Shown in pieces: positions 56,101-64,000 of a stretch of DNA of 64,000 nt. The stretch covers positions 74,006,851-74,070,850 of the forward strand of contig CM038471.1 of NCBI GenBank assembly GCA_021464415.1, written 5' to 3'. The first letter of the stretch is position 1. Every line of letters begins with the position of its first letter. This DNA is from Lonicera japonica. Its lineage: Eukaryota > Streptophyta > Magnoliopsida > Dipsacales > Caprifoliaceae. A model generated the notes under the pieces. The model was not told the origin of the DNA. It ran no database searches and worked only from the letters and a program-made list of their open reading frames with translations. Both the position numbers and the translations under genes were made by a program.

Positions 56101-59100
56101 AGTATCATCCTGAAAAGAATTAAGAAACACCTGAATGAGATACAGAAACAATGCCAATAGATGTCCTTTCCCTTCTTAGCTTCAATAAAATGAAAAATAG
56201 TGTCTATAACCATGGCAATACTTAGCTGCTAATACTACAACTTCATTGTAAGTCTCTGATCTGATTCATATAATTCCACTTGATACAAATTGCAAACCAA
56301 ATCATATAACCAAGTTACTACATAAAATATAATAAAATTCAGCAAGGTTTTTCCCCGGGGTTAAGGTGTGGGCTGGGCGGATGTTTTATACAAGTTTAAC
56401 GGTTATATATCACTTTCTTTTTTGAGTATTTGAGAAATCCATGTGTATACACTAGACAGTAGCCTCCCGCCTCGCCTGGTATGAAATCCCCAACGAAATC
56501 GGCTTGGGAGTGTTAGACATGATTGAATGCCTTCAATGGAAAAATCATGAGGAGCTAACTGAGCAAGAATTGCACCATGTGTCCATTTACAGTGTACAGG
56601 GATGAATTTTTTCATGAAATTTGGTGGAGATGATCTCTGTAGTGCATAGATCATCTCCACGAGACGAAGGGTTGCACGCAATGTCACAATCTGCAAATGT
56701 AAATTTTTTTCATTCTTTAGTGTTGAATAGTTGCTTAACATATTTCTGAAGGACAACTTGTCCCCTCTATATTTTACTCCTTATATAGGCGCATATATAT
56801 ATATATATCAGAAACAGGACTCTTTGTATATAACAAAAATATGTTGAGAGCATATGATGGACAAGAATTCCCCCAGAGTAAAGGTAAAAAAAAAAAAAAA
56901 AAAGAAGGGGAATAGCAGAATAGGAAAATGTATCAATATAACTTCTGTTTCGATGTAACTTTACTCACAAGCATGTATCGAGTAATGGCACTGGCACCTG
57001 CCAACAATTTTGAAAAAAAGGGAAATAGGCTATACGTCTAATCTGTACTTATGAAGTGTAGAAGTACAAATGAAAAAGAATAATATATGAGATTCCATTT
57101 CTAAATGAACAATTATTCAATCGTTAATATCAATTACTCATAGAAATAAGATAGGAAACATTAGGTAAAAGAATATCCATGAAAGTGAACTTTGCATTTA
57201 GTAAGTGATAGTAATATTAGCACCACTTAACTTTCATGATTAGAGAGGAATTTATACTCATACTAAGCAGTTGCAAAAGTATTGCTTTTGGTTTTACTAC
57301 GAGAACGTAATCGATACTATGTGGTGAGTTAAAGGGGTAAGATGAAAATGAATTATCAAAGAAGCACGGCTACATATACGTGATACAGATACAATACGAT
57401 GCCAGCACAATTATTTAAAAAAGAATAGGATTCATATACGCTAAGGTCGCCTAAGGATATCTTCTGGTAAAGTGATAGTTAACAACTATATGCATGAATG
57501 ACCATCACAGACCCTGAAATAAGAAAGTGAAATATTTACGAAAAGATGCAAAGAATATTTGCATAAATGTACGTATATAATTATGGATATACGATTTTCT
57601 ACACATATTTATCTCAACATGTACATAAATAGCTTCCTTCACCTCTCAACCCCAGCCACCTAGTAAAATATTTTGTATCCCTACTTTTGTTATGATATAA
57701 TCTCTAAGTTAATTTCTCTTAATAGATAACTTCTTTGCCATGCCAAAAGTCAACTACGTGCGCAAGTTTTGTTGTTTGTTGCCAAGTATTAAGATTAGCG
57801 ATTGAGTATCAGAAATTAAGAATTTATTTATTAAATTAAAGATCCATAATATCATACACGTATCCAAAGTATCGAATAAGTATAATAGATAATTAAGAAT
57901 ATATTTTTTAATTATTAATATGTAAAACTGTGTATCTGATATCTACTCAAAGAGCATTTGTATCCACTACATATCTGATACGAATACACCTCGTTCATAG
58001 AAGTAGCTGTGTTCCATATTAAATATATAGGATCAAACAGATATAACATAAAACAGAAAATGGGAAGATGTAGGCTTGGTAACAATAAAGTGAATACATG
58101 CTTGTGTGCAACTGTGCATGCAAGATTTTATAAATCAGGCAATAACGCAACTTTAGGGCAAGGTGATAGCGAAAAACATGCAACAAAATGCAACAAAAGT
58201 AAGCACATAAGTCCAGAAATAAAAGGTTTGGAAAGTCACCACTCCTCGTTCTCTTCCATCAGTACCCTCCAAATCCATAACAAGAGTACAAGGTTCAATA
58301 CCAGCACATTTTGCCAACCATATACCCTTAGTGGTTTGACACCTAAAAAGAATAGGATTCTCCAGTCAAGCGTGTAAGTTTTTTGGTCAGATTAAGAAGT
58401 AATTTAATCAGACACAATGGCTTTAGATTACACACCTGTCTTCAAGAGCGTTCATCTCCCTGAATTTGGTACCAAATAAATGATTTAGAAGTGTACTCTT
58501 TCCTGAGAATAACAAAAGTACAAATTCAAAGACTTGATAAACTAAGGTGTACTTACAAAAAAACTAACTTAAAAAGGTCTTAAATGTTAATAAAATAAGA
58601 AGAAAAACTAGAGCCACAAAGAAAACAGTTACTGCCATCGTCAAAGGATACCGCATGGAACTCCTAAAAAGAAAGGAAATTAACCTGTTCGACTACTAGC
58701 AGTTAATAAACGTGGAATTTCCTGCACTACAAAGGCTTACATACAGCCATGAAAAATTAAAGTCCCAATATGGACATGGGACTGTTCAAATTAATATTCA
58801 CATTTACATTTTGCAACATAATTGTACCAAATATCAAAATAAAAAGTAAGTTGTAGTATTGATTGTTGACCAATTAGATTGAACTATTTTCAAATAGGAA
58901 GGAGGAGAACTGTTGTTCCAGGTTAGAATAGTCATGCTTTTCATTATCCAGTTCACAAGATCAATTATATTTTTCAAAACAGACAGTGTAGTCAGAAATG
59001 CACATGAAAAAGAATCTAGCCTTGCCAAAAATTGCGGCACGTGTAGAACAAATTAGCAGTTAACTTACAGGGACCAAATGTTAAAGCCAAGCTAAACACA

Positions 59101-60297
59101 TACCACTGCTCTGTGGGCCCATAATGGATACTGTGAAATAGGAAAGCCCACATTCAGCTAGTTTCACAGCCTTCACAAAGGTTTCAATTCCGGCATCATC
59201 TAGAACCCCTTTCTCATCTATTAGCTGAAAGGGACAGAATTCTTCAGCTTGATCTGAAAAGGTAACATGAATATATTAATCACAGCGGTGATAGTTTCTT
59301 AAGTTAGAGAACTTTCAAATTCAGCAAGTACATTATAAGTTATAGCTTACAAATCTCTCAGTTCCAGATGACATCTATATGAGCCTTGAAATAGGACATA
59401 GGTTCAAATCCCATTGCTATCTCTATAAGCGGAACATGGGTTCCTTAGATACATAGTAGAGGTACGGTTATGTTACGTTATTTGTTGATTTAAGCCGGTA
59501 AGGGTTTGGTCAGGTTTAATAAAACATATATTATGTTTTGTGGACAAAGCATATTAAATGTACAAAAAAAATCTTGTTTACTTTGGTTGAAGACTTTTTT
59601 CGTCCATATTTCTTCTGTGAATATCAAAGGTTGCACTGGCTCCATTATTACTAACATTAGGTAGAAAGTAAAAGGCTAAAATGTGGAACGCTAAGATTTA
59701 AAAGTTCATCAACTTTTAAGATTTTCTTCACAAAATCAATAATCTCTCTATTTATTTATCCAACAGATCAAATATGTATATAAACAGTAAATCATATATT
59801 TCCCCCATGTTTTCATCAAATTAAAGTTAGCTCATTTTGAAATCACGTTTTCTTTGATTACATGGGGGAAAATGAGTGAACTAGAGAAGTAATAGACATG
59901 TGAAGATAAAAGATTCTGAACGGCAAACTGAAACAGAAAAAACATTAACAACTGACAGATTGTTAATAGTTTGTCAAAGTCAACGCTGAAACAAAACTCC
60001 CAGGGACTTAAAAATTACTGAAAACTAGCATTTGAACAAATTAGGTAAAGTTTGACCAAAAAACAAGTACAAATTTAAGCACATGAACTTCAAATTATGA
60101 TGAAAAAAGGGGAAATTAAACCAGTACTTGATCTGAATAAGCCTCACAAATAAACCAAATTAAGGAACTCGGGGGCTTAAAATTATAGGATATAAGACAT
60201 TTATTGACACTCAAAAATATGCATGTATAAAAAAAAAAAAAAAAGAAACACTGAAATGAAAGAGGATCGGAAGTATAGAAGATGATCACGTACTCAT
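29185..60297 (-). CDS. RHD3/SEY1-like dynamin-type GTPase (ER membrane fusion family), 21 exons
   Basis: Exons from 5' to 3': 60294-60297, 59104-59253, 58436-58502, 58240-58342, 56039-56109, 55851-55914, 55688-55753, 55455-55502, 55319-55381, 55169-55225, 54504-54662, 54351-54419, 54180-54271, 51463-51541, 42035-42200, 39511-39635, 37805-38067, 36295-36391, 36042-36185, 35296-35391, 29185-29412. They total 2211 nt and encode 736 residues with all phases consistent. G motifs: P-loop GPQSSGKST (47-55, split by an intron), switch QTTKGIW (76-82), DLEGTD (97-102) and RDK (171-173). The helical middle domain follows (for example [17 protein letters not shown]). Family members fuse ER tubules. The last exon lacks the usual hydrophobic hairpin and instead encodes an Ala/Gly-rich segment. 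The 4-nt first coding exon and the end of exon 4 (58240 rather than 58243) are the least certain points. Introns hold copia, LINE, TRIM and MULE insertions. Confidence 0.92.
31121..31446 (+). repeat. 163-bp tandem duplication inside the decayed copia
   Basis: 31121-31283 and 31284-31446 are nearly identical (both contain GCATTGGCTAAATCCACACA and the segment ending TTATTCACTGATG). The junctions share GATG, suggesting slippage or unequal exchange at a short homology. Confidence 0.85.
33196..33912 (+). mobile_element. Compound TRIM array with five LTR copies, nested in copia RT
   Basis: It is flanked by the TSD GTTGA (33191-33195 and 33913-33917). LTR copies: 33196-33264, 33265-33338, 33504-33577, 33742 to about 33789 (truncated) and 33838-33912. 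Two internal regions follow primer sites TGGTATCAGAGG (33339-33350, and from 33578) and carry B-box-like GGTTCGAATCC and GGTTTCAATCC. The two outer LTRs share CTTAGTCGGCCCACTACC, whereas the inner copies read CATTGTTGGCCCACTA, so two LTR subtypes are combined within one insertion. Confidence 0.85.
36295..37804. repeat. Intron and exon stretch with low-complexity tracts
   Basis: After the GTPase exon 36295-36391, the intron to 37804 has TCTA repeats (about 36428-36460), a sequence like a Helitron 5' end (TCTATACTATATATAAAAG near 36452), a TA stretch near 37180 and a C run near 37280. No other gene is seen. Confidence 0.4.
38096..38130. repeat. (CT)n/(CA)n microsatellite
   Basis: Compound dinucleotide repeat just upstream of the GTPase exon ending at 38067, in the intron near its acceptor. 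Confidence 0.85.
38661..39437. mobile_element. Fold-back MULE-like element with long inverted arms, 777 bp
   Basis: The two arms (about 38661-39040 and 39060-39437) are near-perfect inverted copies around a spacer of roughly 25-30 bp. They even give the same translated peptide on opposite strands ([18 protein letters not shown]). The left end CTATGAAGCACAGACA matches the element at 4436-5190. Flanks AGTTGTTAT (38652-38660) and GGTTGTCAT (39438-39446) agree at seven of nine bases, consistent with an aged 9-bp TSD. It lies in a GTPase intron, so its transcript would form a long hairpin. Confidence 0.8.
41091..41386 (-). mobile_element. TRIM element, 296 bp
   Basis: Two 71-bp LTRs (41091-41161 and 41316-41386) are flanked by the TSD ATACA (41086-41090 and 41387-41391). 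Read on the minus strand, the LTR is followed by TGGTATCATAGCC (41303-41315, primer site) and a B-box-like GGTTCAAGCC (41273-41282). Non-coding. It is in the intron between GTPase exons 39511-39635 and 42035-42200. Confidence 0.9.
42255..42449. mobile_element. Stowaway-like MITE
   Basis: It begins CTCCCTCCATCTC and ends GACACGGAGGAAG, with interior GGGACATAATCAACATACCA as in other copies here. The termini are inverted but eroded. GTPase intron. Confidence 0.55.
44020..44759 (+). mobile_element. LINE 3' fragment inserted in copia gag
   Basis: It is flanked by the 12-bp TSD AATGAGGCTGTT (44008-44019 and 44760-44771) and ends in a short A run, so the LINE is on the plus strand and severely 5'-truncated. 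An open frame (44184-44624) encodes the RT-associated zinc-binding C-terminus: [18 protein letters not shown], then [13 protein letters not shown]. It is the same LINE family as 42797-51237. The copia gag frame resumes directly after it. Confidence 0.92.
47797..48561. mobile_element. MULE-like MITE inserted in copia reverse transcriptase
   Basis: It is flanked by a 9-10 bp TSD, GTTGCAGCTA (47787-47796 and 48562-48571). The ends are inverted: GTGTTTTGAATAGCGCGC at the left; complement CAATGTTTTAAATAG at the right. Subterminal GCGCTA/TAGCGC units repeat in both halves. There is no transposase. The RT frame (LLSVAA then NLDWPLN) closes when it is skipped. Confidence 0.8.
51851..53233 (-). mobile_element. 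Second 5'-truncated LINE in the GTPase gene
   Basis: It is flanked by a 20-bp TSD, TTTATTCTACCAAGCTGTTT (51831-51850 and 53234-53253), and ends (minus strand) next to a T run. It encodes broken pieces of the RT C-terminus and zinc-binding domain ([47 protein letters not shown]). It is the same type as the LINE at 42797 but an independent insertion, in the next intron upstream. Confidence 0.92.
53313..53527. mobile_element. Stowaway MITE
   Basis: The termini TGTTCCCTCCGTCTCAAATT and AATTTTGAGATTGAGGGAG-like sequence (actual right end TTTGAGATTGAGGGAG) are the CTCCCTCCGTCYC type, flanked by TA (53311-53312 and 53528-53529). It is the clearest Stowaway copy in the window. GTPase intron. Confidence 0.7.
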
Positions 60298-60765
60298 GTG
60301 GAAAAACGGAGCTAGTAAATCCACGAACTTTTGGATCCTTGATTTCTCAAAGTGAAGAGAAAATTGTTTTCCTCCCTTTTTCTTCCCGGAAAATATTTTC
60401 CAGAGTAAAGTGCTTTCTCACTTTAAATTAAATCCTTGAATAAACCTCTTTACACAAACTGAAAAGTTACTGTACTTGTAAAATCCATTACCAAATTCTA
60501 TACGGTTAAATTTCGGAGCATCTAATTCAAAATCAATTGGTAATAGGTGGAGAAACTTTATCTTGTATATTACTTTGATTTTTGAGACCAACACGTGAAT
60601 TGATTGGATGACGTAGGAGTTTTTAGGTATAAGAAGTATTCGATTTTCTCACCTAAGATTTTTCAGTTTTTTGGGTTCCCCCTTTTCCGGCGGATAGGCT
60701 TTTGCCGCTTGCTGAGACAAAAAGTTTATTTTGGTAAAGTTATTTTGGTTTAACATCTCCTTTAA
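60298..60765 (-). promoter_or_regulatory. Expected 5' UTR and promoter side of the RHD3-like gene
   Basis: This is the sequence upstream of the proposed start codon. I see no unambiguous TATA box or initiator, so this is assigned by position only. Copia-derived sequence begins within about 500 bp of the start codon (PPT-like TTTGAGGGGGAG near 60768). Confidence 0.4.
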
Positions 60766-60767
60766 TT

Positions 60768-61820
60768 TGAGGGGGAGTGTTGAAAATCATTGTTAGAGTT
60801 CATCTAGTTTATCCCATAATTATACCGTTATTAGGGTTAGATTGACTTTGCCGTTAAAAAATGGTGGTCTTCATCTTAGATCCCAATTGTTAAGGCTTCA
60901 TCTTAGATCTCCAAGTTTCATCTTAGATCTCCATTGTTAAGGCTTCATCTTAGATCCCGTTGTTAAGGTTCAACTAGGTCGACTTCGCCACTCAAAAGCG
61001 GCTGTCTTCATCTGGCCATCTTCATCTTCGTATAGTTTTGTCCGTCACCTTGCAGAAGTTCGATCCTCAAAAATTTTGCACCATGAGCTTCATCTACTCT
61101 AGACGATCCTAACGCCACCAAAATCGTCCAAAAATTCCTCCCCACGTGCTCTCACGCGCAACTTCTTTTTTTCGGCGTCGCGGATAACTTTTAACGGCCT
61201 CAGTCTGTTACCGTTAAAGTTAACGGCGTCAACTCAGAAGTTTTGGTCTTTACAATTTGACCCCAAAAGTTTTGGTGATTTTCAATTTGACCCTATAAAG
61301 TTTTTGATTTTGCGTTTTGGTCCAAAAAGTTTCAAAAGATTTTTGTTATTTGCAGTTTGGCCCCATAAATTTCTGTTTTGGTCCCAAAACTTCCAATTTT
61401 CTACAGATTAATCTACACCTTTGAAAAAGTTCGTGGTTAGTCTCGTTGCATATCATCATGGGTGATACATGTGAATCACAGGTCCAGAAGGTTAAGGTAT
61501 TTATTCAAAGTCTAAAGAAAGTTCTTTTGGAGGTACCAAGTTCAATGGTAGAAAAGCGTTTTATGACTCACTAAGTAAGTTGAGTATGTTCGATATTCAT
61601 GCATCAACTTGAAGGGGAGTGTTGGAATATATTAGTTTTTCTTATTGTATTAGTTTCCTTTCCTTATTATGTTTCATTTCTTGAGTAACAGATTAGGATT
61701 AATTAGTTTCATTTTGTGTTTCATTCAAACCTTATATAAAGGGTTCTTTGTATTAAGTTTATAATTTAATTCAATATAATATATTCTCTCAATTCTCACT
61801 CTTTAGAATATTTGACAACA
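60768..61820 (+). mobile_element. Chimeric, internally deleted copia remnant
   Basis: A polypurine tract with a bare LTR start (TTTGAGGGGGAGTGTTG, near 60768) is followed by leader-like sequence with TTAACGGCGTCAAC units (about 61180-61240), similar to the leader of the intact copia. A short gag start (ATGGGTGATACATGTG, near 61459) jumps directly to the pol C-terminus (MFDIHAST), a purine tract (GAAGGGGAG) and an LTR (61620-61820, TGTTGGAATA...GACAACA). No 5' LTR or TSD was found. Confidence 0.65.
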
Positions 61821-63616
61821 TTAACATGAATTATACTTGGCCTTGCTCGTGTAACAAGAGAATTCATGAATAATAATTATTTTCACATTTTTTAATACTA
61901 GAAATGCATGCAAATGAGATGCACCTTGACACACGTTATTTTTGTGCTTGTATAAATATAAATATAGTTTAAAATGAAAAATATAACATAATATACCATT
62001 AACTTATTTATTTAATATTTAAGTTGTGGGTTTGAGTATTATTAAAAATATTTTTTTTGTGTTATACCTGCTTTTACTAACTTTTGGTTTCATATAAAAC
62101 ACAATGGATAGACTTCTTCTAGATGATATAATAAAATTATGAAAAAAGAAATAATGTCAACTAGCTTACATGATGTCTAAAAGAGCATAACAAAGTATTA
62201 AGAATTAAATATCAAAATAACATTTTTCAATTGACGAAGTAGAAGAATAAAAATTGTGTACCCCAAACTCAATGAACTAAAAACCATATGTGCCTGAGGT
62301 TCCACATGACCATATATTAAAATCAGTGTTTTTCCTGTGAGTCGCGAAAGTCAAAGTTAAAATTAATCTAACACCCTAGAATATGATCTTCTATTAGGGT
62401 GTTTTTTTGCCTTTTTCACTTCATTTTTGGTTTGAATATACTTGTGATCTTAAATTTTCATAGTATACGAAATTTATAAATTGGGTGATTCTATTTTCAC
62501 TCTTAATAATACTTGATTCTACTCCCACTTTTTATTTGATCATTAAGCACCGAATAGGTGCTTAGGGGTCAAATAAGCCAAATTTATACTTGAGTCTTAA
62601 GAACCGAATAACAAGTCCTTACTCGATACTTAAATTTCACAATCTACCATCAGATCCAGCATTTCGGTTAAAAAGTTATAGATTTTCTTTCCAACCATAC
62701 TCGATCCCAGGTCAACTCGGCTGTACTTATCATGATACATCTTCATAAACATTTGAATCTTATCTTGTAGGACCTTCTTGTAAGCCTATGAAGCGGACTT
62801 TTTGTAACCGCCACCTTTCATTTTTCTTTATTTATGCAATTACTCTAATGTCCTAGCTTAGACTTAGAGGACTTTATAAAAAAAAATATTCCATTCCATT
62901 GATAACTCTATAGAGTTGGGTCTACTTTAGACTTATTAATTCTTTCGAAATAAAAAATGTACTTTACTTAAGTTTGTCCTCTTTTAATACTAATTTTGCC
63001 AATATGTAATTTGACAAAAAATATTAGAACAAGTTTGGCCCCTTTATATAAATATGTGGTTCCGTCCTTGTTCTTATAAGTAATTTTTTTAATACATATG
63101 TTGCATCTCAATTAAATATAATTATCATTAATTGTGCATATAGTGGTCTAAGATTTTCCTTGTACACTTAACTAGGCACCAAGTCCATTTAAGAGGCTCT
63201 TTCTCTCTCTGAGCTAGGTGAAATAATTTGGTCTTTTAATAGTATGAGGCATTAGTTACCGTTCTCTAATACATGGATTGTTATGCCATAAGAATGTCAA
63301 TATTCAGTATGATACCTAGGTGCATGTTTAAAAGTACCATTTGGGTGCCGACTTGGCCACCCAATATTCAACTCAGTTTAGGATTATGATTCATTATTTA
63401 AAAGGCTAAAGAATTATGAATTAATATATAAAATGTAGAAAGAATATAAAGAATGAGATCAATATGACATACAAACTAGAAAAACATAAATTCATCATCT
63501 AGTGCAAAATGCATCGTCTATTTTGTAATGCTAAAATCTTGGTTAATCTCATAGCAATAGTCAATCTATACGATCTTACTAAATGTAAGTATCTAAAAAG
63601 AATTTACATATAAGAA
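61821..63616. other. AT-rich intergenic sequence
   Basis: No coding, RNA or delimited repeat feature could be supported here. Confidence 0.5.
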
Positions 63617-63874
63617 TGTTGAGATTATAAATCTCATATCGAGAAATGAAATCCTCACAGAGTAATGTATAAGGAGAAAGTGCTACTCTATATATTTCCA
63701 GTTAATTTTTGGTTGGATGCTCTAAACTCTAATATGGTATCAGATGAAAGTTTATTTATCGTGTCAAGGCCCAACGGCCACATGGCTTCACATCACCTAA
63801 CCCTGAGCAATATATAAGTAGAAGATATTCCTCCACATATTGCAAATTTGAGTTTGACGCTCTAGACTCTAATA
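63617..63874 (+). mobile_element. Probable TRIM with USE-like LTR
   Basis: The left LTR 63617-63734 starts TGTTGAGATT and carries AAATCTCATATCGAG (a decayed form of the ATCCCACATCG motif). It ends CTCTAATA and is followed by TGGTATCAGA (from 63735), a primer site. A shorter second copy of the LTR end (TTTGACGCTCTAGACTCTAA) closes the element at 63874. Flanks AAGAA (63612-63616) and AATAA (63875-63879) differ at one base. Confidence 0.55.
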
Positions 63875-64000
63875 AATAATACCAAATAAAAAAAACAATT
63901 TTGCATAAAATGACAAAGAGGTTCTACCTTTTTAATAGGAGATAAACCACCTGTGTGAATAAGACGTTAGCTCAAATATTCTTTTATAAATATAATAGTA

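Noticed and set aside
56403..56756. 117-residue open frame on the minus strand in a GTPase intron
   Set aside because: It does not match the GTPase at this point, the flanking exons join in frame without it, and no domain is recognisable.
57370..57995. Third copy of the CTATGAAGCAC fold-back family
   Set aside because: Ends such as GAAGCACGGCTAC and the complement CTATGAACGAGG are suggestive, but no 9-bp TSD was found.

Overview
This is nuclear DNA from a flowering plant, most likely a eudicot: AT-rich, with GT-AG introns, two long split genes of plant families, and many plant transposons. I cannot name the species. All coordinates come from reading splice sites, reading frames and target-site duplications (TSDs) by eye.

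Three host loci form the backbone. (1) 813-9377 (+): the last seven exons of an OSCA/CSC1-type (HYP1-like) stress-gated cation channel; its N-terminus lies left of the window. (2) 12374-21076 (-): a complete but broken LRR receptor-like protein (RLP) gene, with frameshifts and stops. It is split by a TRIM element (12624-12806) and by a complete Ty1/copia retrotransposon (15351-20903). (3) 29185-60297 (-): a 21-exon RHD3/SEY1-like ER-shaping GTPase gene, open from start to stop (736 residues). It has an unusual last exon and introns swollen by mobile elements.

The rest is mostly mobile DNA, and many insertions can be delimited by TSDs. OSCA introns hold a 124-bp solo LTR, a TRIM, a 379-bp solo LTR, a fold-back MULE-like element and a Stowaway-like MITE. 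The RHD3-like introns hold a decayed copia (30002-34977) carrying a nested TRIM array, a fold-back MULE-like element (38661-39437), a TRIM (41091-41386), a 5'-truncated LINE (42797-51237) and a second LINE (51851-53233). The first LINE is split by a third copia (43143-50003), which itself carries another LINE fragment and a MULE-like MITE. A degenerate Ty3/gypsy-type solo LTR (23919-25863) lies between the RLP and the GTPase gene. A copia remnant (61490-61820) and a likely TRIM (63617-63874) lie upstream of the GTPase gene.

The host genes do not form a pathway. The window is a record of layered insertion. The points most worth following are the Pol III B-box-like motif at a fixed distance from the primer-binding site in the TRIMs, the divergent C-terminus of the GTPase, the young intact copia inside an RLP cap domain, and a solo LTR with an snRNA-type USE/TATA pair.
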